Source: Aquirufa beregesia (GTDB taxonomy: Bacteria > Bacteroidota > Bacteroidia > Cytophagales > Spirosomataceae). Taken from it: DNA of 64,000 bases. Each line of letters begins with the position of its first letter. Positions within the stretch are counted from its first letter, which is position 1. The position numbers were made by a program, and so were the translations under genes. Location of the stretch: contig NZ_SEWW01000003.1 in the NCBI RefSeq assembly GCF_011090385.1, positions 248,001 through 312,000 of the forward strand. Reading direction: 5' to 3'. Under the pieces are notes generated by a model. It made no database searches. It was not told the DNA's origin and worked only from the letters and a program-made list of their open reading frames with translations. Below are positions 8,009 through 19,400 of the stretch, piece by piece.

Positions 8009-8465
8009 AATTCTCCATCATATAGTATATACCGAAAGTAATTTAGGGCTTGCTGATCTATTAAAAGGACGAAATCTAAGAGTCTTTTTAGTCATTTTTT
8101 TTAAATGAGTATAAATAAATAGCATAGGTCTTTTAGGGCATTTGGCGTTTTATTTTCACTATGGCCAGCCATGAAATGTTCAAAATAGGCTTAGTATACC
8201 CATTTTTTAGAGGGTGTTAATTTCTTCTTAAAGGCCGAAGGCTATTTTTATTATCCTATTTTTTTGTCGAATTATTCTACCTTTTACCGTTTAATCATTT
8301 TTTTTCTCATTTATTCTTAGTTTTTTTGTAATAATTTAGAAACAACACGAACCATTATTGCCAGCTTACCCCGGGTGTTCAAACATTCCAAAACAAATCC
8401 AATAATCTGAAGGTTGTTCTAGGTTACAGAATCATTTATCATTTTAAACCCTTAATTATTCACCT
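8009..8465. other. 457-bp gene-free region upstream of susC
   Basis: This is AT-rich, with long T-runs between 8260 and 8330. TAATTTAG at 8332-8339 resembles a Bacteroidota -7 element, but no -33 TTTG is correctly placed. If it is used, the susC leader would be about 120 bases. I see no open reading frame, tRNA or strong hairpin. Confidence 0.4.
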
Positions 8466-11465
8466 ATGATGCATTCTTACAAAAGAGTGGGTCGCCTAGT
8501 GCGATCAGGTGCATGCAAGCTTAGCCTTTTACAGGTTTTTGGTGTTGCATTTGCACTATTAATGTCCTTGAGTTCTTACGCTCAAGATGCAGTTTCAGGG
8601 AAAGTAACTGATGCCAGTGATGGCTCAGGAATTCCCGGCGTGTCTGTTTTGATTAAAGGTACCACCAAAGGTGCTCAAACAGATGTTAATGGTAACTTCA
8701 AAATTAATGCTGCGTCCAATGCGACTTTGGTATTTTCTTTTGTAGGTTATTCTGCAAAAGAGGTTCCTGTTGCAGGAAAGTCAGTATTGGAGGTAAAGCT
8801 TTCTCAAGAAGCTAGATCCTTGGAGGAGGTAGTTGTAGTAGGTTACGGTACTCAAAAAAGAAAAGAAATTTCTGGAACAGTTACTAGTTTAGGAGCTAGA
8901 GATTTTAATGCGGGGGTTGTAACGAACCCTTTAGCAGCTGCTCAAGGTAAGGTGGCAGGTTTGGTGATTACTCAATCTAGTGGTGATCCTAATGCTCGGC
9001 CAACAGTACGTTTGAGAGGTACAGGTTCATTGAACGCAGGTTCTGAGCCTTTATATGTGATTGACGGTGTGATTGGTGCACCTATTGAAAACATTGCTCC
9101 AGAAGATATCGCTTCGATGGACGTGTTACGTGATGCATCTGCGGCGGCTATTTATGGTTCTCGTGGAGCTAACGGTGTTATCTTGATCAATACAAAACGT
9201 GGTAAATCAGGTATTCCTACAGTTGATTATTCTACCTACGTAGGTAGCGAATCGATTTCTCAGCGTCCACAGTTGTTGAACGGGGCTGAATTCCGTGCTG
9301 CTGCTAAGAAATACAATCAAAATTTTGATGATCGTGGAGCTAATACAGATTGGTTAGAAGTAATCACTCGTAATTCAGTTTCTCAAAACCATAACTTAGG
9401 TGTTTCTGGTGGATCAGAAAATTTAGCGTATCGTGCTTCTTTAGGTTATTTAGACCAAATCGGTACCTTGATTGGATCAGGTAAAAAACGTTTAACGGGT
9501 CGTTTGAACTTAGATGCAAAAGCCATTGACGGAAAATTGAACATGAAGTTCAATATGTCTGCTTCTCAAACGGATGGTCAATTTACAGACAACCGTGCTG
9601 TTGGTTTTGCGATGAACATGCGTCCAACAGATCCAGTGTACAATCCAGATGGCACTTATTTTCAGATTCCTGGAACATTTGCCAACTTCAACCCATTGGC
9701 TACCTTGGAAAACAGATCGAACAAGCAACGTTTGCATGACTTTTTATTCAATGCACAAGCAGCTTATACCATTACTCCAGGTTTAGTATTCAACGTGTCG
9801 GGTACATTACGTACTCAAACAGCTGATAACTCTGCATTTGCTCGTTCTACTCCAGGTAACTTATTGTTAACTGTGGGAGGAAACTCAGCTCAAAGATTCT
9901 TGAACTCTGTTACTGATCAGCAATTCGAAGCTACTTTGAACTACACCAAGAAATTGAATGATGTATCTAACTTGGTTGTTTTAGCTGGTTATACGTATCA
10001 AGATGTAGTTAATGATGGTTTTGGTGCATCTAACAATAATTTCTTAACAGATGCATTTGAAGCGAACAATTTGGGAGCAGGTTTAGGTATTCGTTCCAAC
10101 CCGAACTTATTAGGTTCTTACAAGAATGAGTACAAATTGGTTTCTTTTTTAGCTCGTGCTCAATATAGCTTAATGAATAAGTATTTCGCGACGGTGAATA
10201 TGCGTCGTGATGGTTCTACTAAATTCGGAGATAACAATAAATGGGGACTTTTCCCATCTGTATCTGTGGGTTGGGCTGTCAGTGAGGAAGATTTCTTGAA
10301 AGGTTCATCTACGTTGGATAACATGAAGATTCGTGCTAGCTGGGGTAGAACGGGTAACTCAGAGGGTATTCGCCCATTGTTATCTAAATCATTCTACGGA
10401 GCTTCTGGTTCTTACTATGACGGAGCAGCGGATGACTTCTTGCCAGCTTATGCGATTCAATCTAACCCAAATCCAAACTTGAAATGGGAGGTGAACGAAA
10501 ACTATGGAGCAGGTATTGACTTCTCTATTTACAAAGGAAAGTTAACGGGTTCATTGGACTGGTATACGCGTCAAACAAAAGACATGTTATACACCGTAAA
10601 CGTACCACAAGAGCAAGGATATGTATATCCATCTATGTTAGCAAACATCGGAACGATGCAAAACCGTGGTGTTGAGTTAACCTTAACTTATCAGTGGATT
10701 GACAAAGGAGAATGGTCTATTTACTCGACTTTGGCAGGTTCATTCAATCAGAATGAAATTGTTAGCTTAAGAAATGATCAGTTTGCGGCACCAGACCAAG
10801 TATTCTTATCTACTTCTTTGGGTAGCTTTATCCGTGGTACATCAGCGGTTAACTTCTCTGTTTTACAAGCTGGTCACCCAGTGGGAGAGTTTTATGGAGC
10901 TAAGGTAGCTAAGATTGAAAATGGTAAATACGTATTCCAAGACTTAAATGGCGACGGTGTGGTAGATCCAAACGCAAAAGATAGAACGTATTTAGGAAAT
11001 CCTAACCCTACTTTTGTGGGAGGTATCACAACGAACGTTCGTTACAAAGCATTTGACTTCCAGTTCCAAGTAACCAGTCAACTAGGTGCGAAAATCGTTA
11101 ATACCAATGCCTTGTTATTAGGTCGTCAAGATGGACGTATCGCTGAATCAGGTGCTTTGAAAACCGCTTTAACTTCGGTAATCAATGATGAGCGTACTAT
11201 CCCAATGGACTATTATGTAGAGTCAGGTGATTTCTTCCGTATTAACAATGCTTCTTTAGGTTATACTTTACCCGTGAAAGGAGTATTTAAAAGAGCCCGT
11301 ATTTATATAGCAGGTAATAATTTAGCTGTATTCACTAGTTATACTGGTGTAGATCCTGAGGTTAGTCAAGCATTATCTATTGGTTCTGCTGCTCCAGGAA
11401 TTGATGTTCGTGAGACGTATTACAAAACTCGTGCCTTAACTGCGGGTATTAATCTTACGTTCTAG
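8466..11465 (+). CDS. SusC/RagA family TonB-linked outer-membrane transporter
   Basis: The 999-residue protein has a signal peptide ending near SSYAQ. A carboxypeptidase-regulatory-like beta domain follows (about 40-115, SGKVTDASDGSGIPGVSVLI), then the RagA signature SLEEVVVVGYGTQKRKE. The plug carries PLYVIDGV and the DVLRDASAAAIYGSRGANGVI motif, and a 22-strand barrel ends with ALTAGINLTF. SusC proteins form the outer-membrane channel that pairs with a SusD lid to import oligosaccharides or peptides using TonB energy. Codon use is strongly biased (GGT, CGT, TCT, TTA), suggesting high expression. The partner susD follows after 46 bases. The substrate is unknown. Confidence 0.95.
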   Translation: MMHSYKRVGRLVRSGACKLSLLQVFGVAFALLMSLSSYAQDAVSGKVTDASDGSGIPGVSVLIKGTTKGAQTDVNGNFKINAASNATLVFSFVGYSAKEVPVAGKSVLEVKLSQEARSLEEVVVVGYGTQKRKEISGTVTSLGARDFNAGVVTNPLAAAQGKVAGLVITQSSGDPNARPTVRLRGTGSLNAGSEPLYVIDGVIGAPIENIAPEDIASMDVLRDASAAAIYGSRGANGVILINTKRGKSGIPTVDYSTYVGSESISQRPQLLNGAEFRAAAKKYNQNFDDRGANTDWLEVITRNSVSQNHNLGVSGGSENLAYRASLGYLDQIGTLIGSGKKRLTGRLNLDAKAIDGKLNMKFNMSASQTDGQFTDNRAVGFAMNMRPTDPVYNPDGTYFQIPGTFANFNPLATLENRSNKQRLHDFLFNAQAAYTITPGLVFNVSGTLRTQTADNSAFARSTPGNLLLTVGGNSAQRFLNSVTDQQFEATLNYTKKLNDVSNLVVLAGYTYQDVVNDGFGASNNNFLTDAFEANNLGAGLGIRSNPNLLGSYKNEYKLVSFLARAQYSLMNKYFATVNMRRDGSTKFGDNNKWGLFPSVSVGWAVSEEDFLKGSSTLDNMKIRASWGRTGNSEGIRPLLSKSFYGASGSYYDGAADDFLPAYAIQSNPNPNLKWEVNENYGAGIDFSIYKGKLTGSLDWYTRQTKDMLYTVNVPQEQGYVYPSMLANIGTMQNRGVELTLTYQWIDKGEWSIYSTLAGSFNQNEIVSLRNDQFAAPDQVFLSTSLGSFIRGTSAVNFSVLQAGHPVGEFYGAKVAKIENGKYVFQDLNGDGVVDPNAKDRTYLGNPNPTFVGGITTNVRYKAFDFQFQVTSQLGAKIVNTNALLLGRQDGRIAESGALKTALTSVINDERTIPMDYYVESGDFFRINNASLGYTLPVKGVFKRARIYIAGNNLAVFTSYTGVDPEVSQALSIGSAAPGIDVRETYYKTRALTAGINLTF

Positions 11466-11511
11466 ACATACATATAGATTAGTTATAGACATTAATTAAT
11501 ATCATTGAAAT

Positions 11512-12981
11512 ATGAAAAAATACATATATAAAGTACTTTCAGTAGGTGTGATTTCATCGTTAGCCCTATCGTCTTGTACAGATTTAACTGAGCCAGTGTA
11601 TGATGCTATTCCGGCAGATCAATTCTTGAAAACGGATGCACAGATTGCGGCGGCACTTGGACCTGCTTATGGGGGTTTGAGAGGTATTACTTGGGATTGG
11701 TTCAACCCAAGTGAAGCGTCTTCAGATGAGTTAATTGTACCAACCCGTGGTGGTGACTGGTACGATGGTGGAGACTGGTTAGCTTATTCTCGTCATACTT
11801 GGACTCCTCAACATGGTCCTATCAACGGTATGTGGGGATTCATTTTTGGTAACATTTCTCAAGTAAATCAATTGATTCCAGTAGTAAAAACAAACCAGAA
11901 AGCGGTGGATGAGCTTCGTGCTATCCGTGCTTTCTATTACTTCATGGCTATTGATGCATTTGGTAATGTGCCTATCATCACGGATCCTACTTCGAAAAGT
12001 GATACCAAGCCACGTGCTCAAGTTTATGCTTTCATCAAATCAGAGTTAGAATCATCGATTCCTAACTTAGTAGCTGGTAAGGCATATTCACGTATGACGA
12101 AAGATGCAGCTACCATGTTATTAGCTAAGTTGAAGTTGAACGCTGCTGTTTATTCAGGAACGGCAGACTGGCAAGGTGCTTACAATGCAGCTGATGCAGT
12201 AATCAAATCTTCCAATAACTTCAGCTTGTCTTCTTCTACGGTGTCTAACTTCATCGTTCAGAACCAAGGTTCAGGAGAGAATATTTGGACTATTCCTTTC
12301 GATAGTTTCAAAGCAGGTGGTATGAACTTCCAAATGAGAACCTTACACTATGCTAATCAGCAGACATATGGCTTAGGTAACTCACCTTGGAATGGTTTCT
12401 GTACCTTAGCTGATTTTTATAACTCTTTTGAATCCAAGGATTTACGTCAATCGATGTGGATCAAAGGTCAGCAATTTGCTGCATCTGGAGCTCCTTTAAC
12501 AGACGCTAAAGGTAATCCATTGGCTTTCGTTGCTGATTTCCAAAAAGATCAAATGACAGATGCTGATCCTGAATTCCAAATTGCGGGTATTCGTTCTCAG
12601 AAATATGAGATTCAACGTAACAACCCGAATGGAGACCAGTCGAATGACTACGTAGTTTTCCGTTTGGCAGATGCTATCATGATGCGCGCTGAAGCAGCTT
12701 TCCGTTTAGGAAATACCGCTCAAGCATTAGCGGATGTGAATACCATCAGAACTCGTTCTGGGGTGGATCCATTAAAAGCGATTACAGCAGAAGATATTTT
12801 AGCTGAGCGTGGACGAGAGTTTGCTTGGGAAGGATGGAGACGTAACGATATGATTCGTTTCGGGACTTTCTCCCAAGTACGTAAATTCATGAAAGTAACG
12901 GATAAATCGCGTGAATTATTCCCAATACCTCAACCACGTATTGACGCGAACCCATTGTTGAAACAAAACCCTGGGTATTAA
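11512..12981 (+). CDS. SusD/RagB family nutrient-binding lipoprotein
   Basis: This 489-residue surface lipoprotein (lipobox ALSSC, Cys22) should form the binding lid over the preceding SusC channel. The SusD fold is visible in the helical TPR-like half (ELRAIRAFYYFMAIDAFG, AATMLLAKLKLNAAVY). The conserved C-terminal region is also present (RLADAIMMRAEAAFRLGN, VNTIRTRSG, LAERGREFAWEGWRRNDMIRFG, LFPIPQPRIDANP). No polysaccharide-degrading enzyme is adjacent, so the cargo may be something other than a glycan. A terminator follows. Confidence 0.95.
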   Translation: MKKYIYKVLSVGVISSLALSSCTDLTEPVYDAIPADQFLKTDAQIAAALGPAYGGLRGITWDWFNPSEASSDELIVPTRGGDWYDGGDWLAYSRHTWTPQHGPINGMWGFIFGNISQVNQLIPVVKTNQKAVDELRAIRAFYYFMAIDAFGNVPIITDPTSKSDTKPRAQVYAFIKSELESSIPNLVAGKAYSRMTKDAATMLLAKLKLNAAVYSGTADWQGAYNAADAVIKSSNNFSLSSSTVSNFIVQNQGSGENIWTIPFDSFKAGGMNFQMRTLHYANQQTYGLGNSPWNGFCTLADFYNSFESKDLRQSMWIKGQQFAASGAPLTDAKGNPLAFVADFQKDQMTDADPEFQIAGIRSQKYEIQRNNPNGDQSNDYVVFRLADAIMMRAEAAFRLGNTAQALADVNTIRTRSGVDPLKAITAEDILAERGREFAWEGWRRNDMIRFGTFSQVRKFMKVTDKSRELFPIPQPRIDANPLLKQNPGY

Positions 12982-12997
12982 TTGATTATTTGATGAT

Positions 12998-13030
12998 AAA
13001 AAGGCAGAGCCCCTGGTTCTGCCTTTTTAT
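12998..13030 (+). terminator. intrinsic terminator after susC-susD
   Basis: The stem pairs 12998-13011 with 13015-13028 (14 bp including one G-T pair) around a CCT loop. The 3' arm ends in TTTTT. It separates susCD from the downstream FG-GAP operon, although partial read-through is possible. Confidence 0.88.
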
Positions 13031-13084
13031 TTTATTCTGTCTATTCCCTTTGTAATTTGCAGCCCTAATTAGAAATCCTTAAGC

Positions 13085-16000
13085 ATGAAGCAGTTTTTCC
13101 TGGTTTTTTCTTTATTAATCGTCCTGTTTTCTTGTTCTACAAAAGAAGACACGCTTTTCGAAGAACTACCTGCTTCCGAAACCGGGATAGATTTTGTCAA
13201 TCGAAGTTTGGATAGAAAAGACTTCAATATCTTTAACTATCGAAATTTTTATAATGGTGGAGGCGTTGCCATTGGGGATGTCAACAACGATGGATTGTCT
13301 GATGTATTTGTGACATCCAATTTTGAGGAGAATAAATTGTACCTCAACAAAGGCCATATGCATTTTGAGGATATTTCTCAGAAAGCAGGAATTACCGGAA
13401 AGAAATTTTGGTCCACAGGTGTCACATTTGCTGATATCAATGGCGATGGCCTGATGGATATTTATGTGTGTAATTCAGGCTCACGCGATCAACGTGGGAA
13501 TCAGCTTTATCTCAACCAAGGCATTAAAGCGGGGATTCCTCAGTACAAGGAAATAGCCAAAGAGGCAGGATTGGAAGATGGTGGGTTTTCTACCCATGCG
13601 GCATTTTTTGATTATGACCGCGATGGAGATTTAGACATGTATTTGCTCAACAATAGCTTTACCCCTATTGGTAAATTAGGGTATATGAATTTGCGTGAAC
13701 AACGCGATAAATTAGGAGGAGATAAACTATTCAGAAATGATAGTGAGGGTCAGATCAAATTCACCGATGTTTCAGAAGAAGCTGGAATTTACGGAAGTTT
13801 GATTGGTTTTGGATTAGGAATCACGATCGGCGATGTCAACAATGACAATTGGCCAGATATTTATATTTCTAATGACTTCTATGAAAGGGATTATTTATAT
13901 ATCAATCAACATGATGGTACTTTCAAAGAAGAATTGGAGAAGTCGATGCCCCACATTAGCTTAAGCTCCATGGGGGCTGATATTGCTGATATCAATGACG
14001 ATGGTAACCTGGATATTTTCGTTACTGATATGTTGCCTGGGGATGATCGACGCTTAAAAACTACCAGTATTTTTGAAGGCTATAACCTCATGGAATTGAA
14101 GCTGAAGCAAGGTTTTTGGCATCAATACATGCGGAATAACCTGCATTTAAATAATGGGGATGGCACTTTCAGTGAAATAGGACAACTGGCTGGAATCCAT
14201 GCCACGGATTGGAGCTGGGGAGCTTTGATTTTTGATATGGACAATGATGGTAAAAAAGATATTTTTGTGGCTAATGGAATTGCCAAAGATTTAACTGATC
14301 AAGATTTTGTCGACTTTTTGGGAGACCGAAATACCATGCAACAAATGCTGAATGGGAAGAAATTTGATTATAAAGAATTTACCGATAAGATTTCTTCGGT
14401 TCCCATTCCCAATTATGCCTACCAAAATCAAGGTGATCTGAAATTCACCAACCAAGTGAAATCCTGGGGCCTTGAAGGACCTGGCTTTTCCAATGGCTCT
14501 GCCTACGGGGATTTGGATAATGATGGGGATTTGGATTTGGTGGTGAATAATGTCAATGCCCCTTTATCTGTTTACAAAAATAAGTCGACCGAAAAGCTGA
14601 AGCATCATTTTTTACGTGTTGCCCTAAAAGGGAAAGCAAAAAATTTAAATGGAATTGGTTCTACTGTGACAGTTTACCAGCAAGGCCAAACCAAAATTTT
14701 GCAGCAAATGCCAAACCGAGGCTTTCAGTCGTCCTGTGATCATCAAATGGTGTTTGGTTTAGGCGATCAAGCAAAAATTGATTCCCTGAAAATAGTTTGG
14801 CCCGATGATTCATATCAAGTGATCAAACAAGTGAAAGTAGATCAATTAATCGTTTTGAATCAATCCGCAGCGAAGAATAAGTGGTCTATGAAGGCGAGTC
14901 ATAGACACATGCTTTTTGCTGATGTGACTTCCGGAAAACTAAATTACGTACATCAAGAAAGTATTTTCAACGATTACGATCGAGATGTTTTATTGAAGCA
15001 AAAATTTTCTACCATGGGGCCAGCCATGGCAGTGGGTGATGTGAACGGTGATGGATTGGATGATCTATATTTAGGTGGAGCGGCCGGACAAGATAAAAAA
15101 CTATTTATCCAACAAGCTTCTGGTACTTTTAAAGAGTCTTCACAAGCAGATTTTGCTTTTGACCGAACCACGGAAAATACGGATGCTCTATTTTTTGATG
15201 CCGATAAGGATGGCGACTTAGACTTGTTTGTGGTAACAGGTAGTAATGAATTTGAGATCAATGCTCCTGAATTGCATGATTTATTGTATTTAAACGACGG
15301 TAAAGGACAGTTTAAACGAGATACTCGCTTTCCAGCGATTTATGAAAATGGGTCATCTGTGGCTGCTGGAGATTTTGACCAAGATGGAGACCTCGATTTA
15401 TTTGTAGGTTCTCGCATGCTTTCCACTAAATATGGCTTGAATCCTGTGAGTAATTTGTATGTCAATGATGGCACAGGGGGATTTAAAAATCAAAGTAAGC
15501 GTTATATGCCAAATGTATCTGCGCTGGGTATGGTTACCGATGCCGAATGGGTGGACGTTAATGGAGATCATTATTTGGACTTAGTGGTTGCTCAAGATTG
15601 GGGTGCCATTAAAGTATTTAAAAATGAACGAGGAAGACAGCTTACCTTGATGGAAGATGTGAAAGGCTCTGAAGGTTTATGGAGTTCCATGAAGTCCGCG
15701 GATATTGATGGCGATGGAGATATGGATTTAATCGTAGGGAATTTGGGATTGAACTCTAAGATTAAAGCCACAGTAGAGAAACCAGCCTTTTTGCATGTAA
15801 ATGATTTTGACAAAAACGGGAGCTATGAACAAATCATTTCTTGTATCACAGAAGATGGGAATACTTATCCCATGGTGCTTAAAGGGGAGATTCAGCGCGC
15901 CTTACCGATGATTAAAAAGAAGTTTATCAAGTATAAAGATTTTGCCAATAAGACCATAGAAGAATTGTTTGATGAAGATCAGCGACAAGGTATGGTGACC

Positions 16001-16387
16001 AAACAAATTACCACCACCTCATCTTCTTTTATGATCAACGATGGGAAAGGCCATTTTACGCTTGTTGCTATGCCTGTGGAAGCCCAGTTTTCACCCATCA
16101 AGGCCATTGAAACAGGCGACTTTAATCAAGATGGGAAATTGGACATCCTCTTAGCCGGAAACTTTTTTGATACACTTCCCGAGTGGGGGAGGTTTGATGC
16201 TAACTATGGCCTTTTACTAGCAGGAAAAGGTCAAGGTAAATTCGATGTGCTTACATCCAAAGATTCTGGATTTAGGACCATAGGTCAGGTTCGGAATATG
16301 GCCAAAATTAAATCGGCAAAACAAGGAACCTTACTGGTTTTAGCCAAAAACAATGAAGCAGCTCAGTTGTTTCAATGGAATAAATGA
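13085..16387 (+). CDS. FG-GAP/VCBS repeat lipoprotein with ASPIC/UnbV domain (copy 1)
   Basis: This 1100-residue lipoprotein has lipobox LFSC (Cys17), followed by STKED, an acidic-basic stretch resembling Bacteroidota surface-export signals. It is built from many beta-propeller-type repeats with calcium loops (GDVNNDGLSDVF, ADINGDGLMDIY, GDLDNDGDLDLVV, GDVNGDGLDDLYLGG). An ASPIC/UnbV segment lies near residues 520-590 (IGSTVTVYQQGQ, LQQMPNRGFQSS, FGLGDQAKIDSLKIVWP). It is probably a surface adhesion or binding protein, and ligand and enzymatic role are unknown. The next gene overlaps it by an ATGA and encodes a paralogue of nearly the same length, so the pair looks like a tandem duplication. 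Confidence 0.88.
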   Translation: MKQFFLVFSLLIVLFSCSTKEDTLFEELPASETGIDFVNRSLDRKDFNIFNYRNFYNGGGVAIGDVNNDGLSDVFVTSNFEENKLYLNKGHMHFEDISQKAGITGKKFWSTGVTFADINGDGLMDIYVCNSGSRDQRGNQLYLNQGIKAGIPQYKEIAKEAGLEDGGFSTHAAFFDYDRDGDLDMYLLNNSFTPIGKLGYMNLREQRDKLGGDKLFRNDSEGQIKFTDVSEEAGIYGSLIGFGLGITIGDVNNDNWPDIYISNDFYERDYLYINQHDGTFKEELEKSMPHISLSSMGADIADINDDGNLDIFVTDMLPGDDRRLKTTSIFEGYNLMELKLKQGFWHQYMRNNLHLNNGDGTFSEIGQLAGIHATDWSWGALIFDMDNDGKKDIFVANGIAKDLTDQDFVDFLGDRNTMQQMLNGKKFDYKEFTDKISSVPIPNYAYQNQGDLKFTNQVKSWGLEGPGFSNGSAYGDLDNDGDLDLVVNNVNAPLSVYKNKSTEKLKHHFLRVALKGKAKNLNGIGSTVTVYQQGQTKILQQMPNRGFQSSCDHQMVFGLGDQAKIDSLKIVWPDDSYQVIKQVKVDQLIVLNQSAAKNKWSMKASHRHMLFADVTSGKLNYVHQESIFNDYDRDVLLKQKFSTMGPAMAVGDVNGDGLDDLYLGGAAGQDKKLFIQQASGTFKESSQADFAFDRTTENTDALFFDADKDGDLDLFVVTGSNEFEINAPELHDLLYLNDGKGQFKRDTRFPAIYENGSSVAAGDFDQDGDLDLFVGSRMLSTKYGLNPVSNLYVNDGTGGFKNQSKRYMPNVSALGMVTDAEWVDVNGDHYLDLVVAQDWGAIKVFKNERGRQLTLMEDVKGSEGLWSSMKSADIDGDGDMDLIVGNLGLNSKIKATVEKPAFLHVNDFDKNGSYEQIISCITEDGNTYPMVLKGEIQRALPMIKKKFIKYKDFANKTIEELFDEDQRQGMVTKQITTTSSSFMINDGKGHFTLVAMPVEAQFSPIKAIETGDFNQDGKLDILLAGNFFDTLPEWGRFDANYGLLLAGKGQGKFDVLTSKDSGFRTIGQVRNMAKIKSAKQGTLLVLAKNNEAAQLFQWNK

Positions 16388-16401
16388 TCTGTTTTTTTTA
16401 C

Positions 16402-19400
16402 ATGAAAGTAGTGAATAAAGCCCTAGTAGCCCTTTTTTTATCATGTATCTTGTTTGCTTGTCGGACGAATGACTCCGATGTTGTGCTGTTTGAGAAATTA
16501 GATGCTCAACAAACGAAAATCGATTTCATCAATCAAATTACTGAAACCAAAGATTTTAATATTTTAGACTACCTCTATTTTTATAATGGGGGTGGGGTGT
16601 CATCTGGCGACATCAATAATGATGGTTTGGTTGACCTGTTTTTTGTTTCAAATCAAGGGAAAAACAAATTGTATTTGAACAAAGGCAACATGCAGTTTGA
16701 GGATATCTCTCAAAAGGCAGGCATTGAAGGATTCTCCGATTGGAAAACGGGTGTAACCATGGCCGATGTCAATGGAGATGGTTTGTTGGATATATATGTC
16801 TGTGCCGTAGGTAATTTCAAAGGAATGGAAGGTTCCAATGAATTATACATCAATAACGGGGATTTAACATTTACGGAAAAGGCTAGTCAGGTTGGTTTGG
16901 ATTTTACTGGATTTTCTACCCAAGCGGCCTTTTTTGACTACGATAAAGACGGCGATTTAGATTGTTATTTGTTGAACCATGCCGTGCATAATACCCGCTC
17001 CTATGACCGTGTCAATACCCGTATGTTGAAAGACAATGAAGCGGGGGATTACCTATACAGAAACGATGGTGGGCGTTTTGTGGATGTGTCCAAAGAAGCG
17101 GGAATTTACCAAGCAGCCATGGGCTATGGTTTGGGAATATCGGTAGCTGATTTGAACAATGATGGTTGGATGGATATATATGTGAGTAATGATTTTCATG
17201 AAGATGATTATTACTACATCAACCAGAAAAATGGCACATTTCATGAGGGCATTAAAGAGCATTTTAAGCACTTGAGTCGCTTTTCTATGGGTTCAGATAT
17301 TGCAGATATCAATAACGACGGATACCAAGATATTATGACCTTGGATATGTACCCAGAAGATGAAAAGGTAGAAAAATCTTCCGTAGGAGAAGATCCTCTG
17401 GATATCTATTTATACAAATTGCAGTTTGGCTATTTTAATCAGTACAGTCGCAACTGCTTGCAACTGAACATGGGTGGAGAGAAATTTAGTGATGTAGCTG
17501 TATCTTCAGGGGTGGCAGCTACCGACTGGTCTTGGAGTACTTTGATGGCCGATTACGATGGGGATGGGATCAAAGACATCTTTGTTTCCAATGGTATTTT
17601 ACGTCGACCAAATGACTTAGATTACTTGAAGTTTGTCATAGGGGATTCCTTGCATTACGGTTTACCCACTTCTCATCAGTTGGATCAAAAGGCCATTGAT
17701 TTAATGCCCAGCGGAAAGTGGCATAATTATCTTTTCCAAGGTTCCAAAGATTTACGTTTTAAGGATAAATCCCAAGCTTGGGGATTTGAGGCCGCAGGTA
17801 TTTCCAATGGTAGTTCCTATGCGGATTTGGATAATGATGGAGACTTAGATTTAATCACCAATAATCTCAATGAAGCAGCGGGGATCTACCAAAATAATGC
17901 CCGTCAGTTATTGAAGCATAATTACATCAAAATTAAATTCAAAGGTTCAGATAAAAATACCTTTGGGATAGGAGCTAAAGTTATTCTAAAAACGAAGGAT
18001 GGGCAGCAATTACAACAATTAGTGGCCACTCGAGGATTCATGAGTTCGGTGGAGCCTAGTTTGTTATTTGGAATAGGAAAACAAACCCAGATTGACTCCG
18101 TTTTGGTGATTTGGGAGAACGAAAAGATGCAAATCTTGACGAAACCAAGCATTAATGCGACCTTGACAGTCGAACAAAAAAATGCGACTACCTGGGTAAA
18201 AGATTTTTCATTTGTGACCAAGGCCAAGCCCCTTTTTGAAGAGCTGAGTAAGGTTATGAATATTCCTTACAAGCATCAAGAAAATACCTATTTCGACTTT
18301 AACCGTGAATTATTAATTCCTTTCAAAGTGTCCATCGAGGGACCTAAATTAGCACTTGGTGATGTCAATGGAGATGGATTAGAAGACTTTTATGTGGGAG
18401 GAGCAAAATACCAAGCTGGGCAATTATACCTTCAAAAAAGTACCGGATTTGTGTTATCAAAACAAACAGCATTTTTAGCAGATTCTTTGCAAGAGGATGT
18501 GGATGCTTTGTTTTTTGATGCTGATGGCGACAAAGATCAAGATTTGTACGTGGTCAGTGGAGGAAATGAGTTTTATGACAACATGCCAGAGCAATTTGAT
18601 CGCTTGTACATCAATGACGGGAAAGGAAACTTCACGCATAATTTGGCGGCTTTACCACCCATGTTTGATAATAAATCAGTAGTTCGACCTATCGACTATG
18701 ACCGTGATGGGGATACGGATTTGTTTGTAGGAGGCAGAGTATTGGCTTATCAGTATGGACTTTCTCCCAAATCTTATTTATTGATTAATGATGGTAAAGG
18801 TAAATTTACAGACAAAACACAGTTCCTAGCGCCTGAGCTTAGGGAGGCGGGTATGATTAGCGATGCTGTTTGGGTAGACTTAGACAATGATCGGGATCAG
18901 GATTTGGTAGTCATTGGAGATTGGATGCCCATCAAAATGTTCTATAAAGACAAAGGAAAATTGAATTTGGCAGAAAATGAATTATCAGAATTGACGGGTT
19001 TTTGGGGAGGTTTAAGCATAGGGGATTTTGACAAAGATGGAGATATGGATTTAGTGGTGGGTAATTTGGGAACAAATACCAAGCTAAGGAGAGATCCGGG
19101 CGGTGAGCTGAAAATGTTAATCAAGGATATTGACCATAATGATACCAAAGAACATATTGTAGCTTATAACCGAGCAGGGAAAGATACTTGGTATCCCATC
19201 AATAGTAAAGATGAATTGGGAAAACAGATTCCAAGTATTATCAATAAACGCTTTACTGATTACAAGAAATTTGCTGGTTTACCTATTGATAAACTATTTG
19301 AAAAGGAGGAATTGGAAGGCGCCCTAGAAAAACGAATCAATACTTTTGAATCCATTTACGTGGAAAATCTAGGTGGAGGTAAATTTAAAAGAAAGGATTT

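Noticed and set aside
13028-13084. possible promoter (TTTGTAATTTG) between the susCD terminator and the FG-GAP operon
   Set aside because: The -7-like sequence is present but no -33 element is spaced correctly. Read-through from susCD is equally possible.
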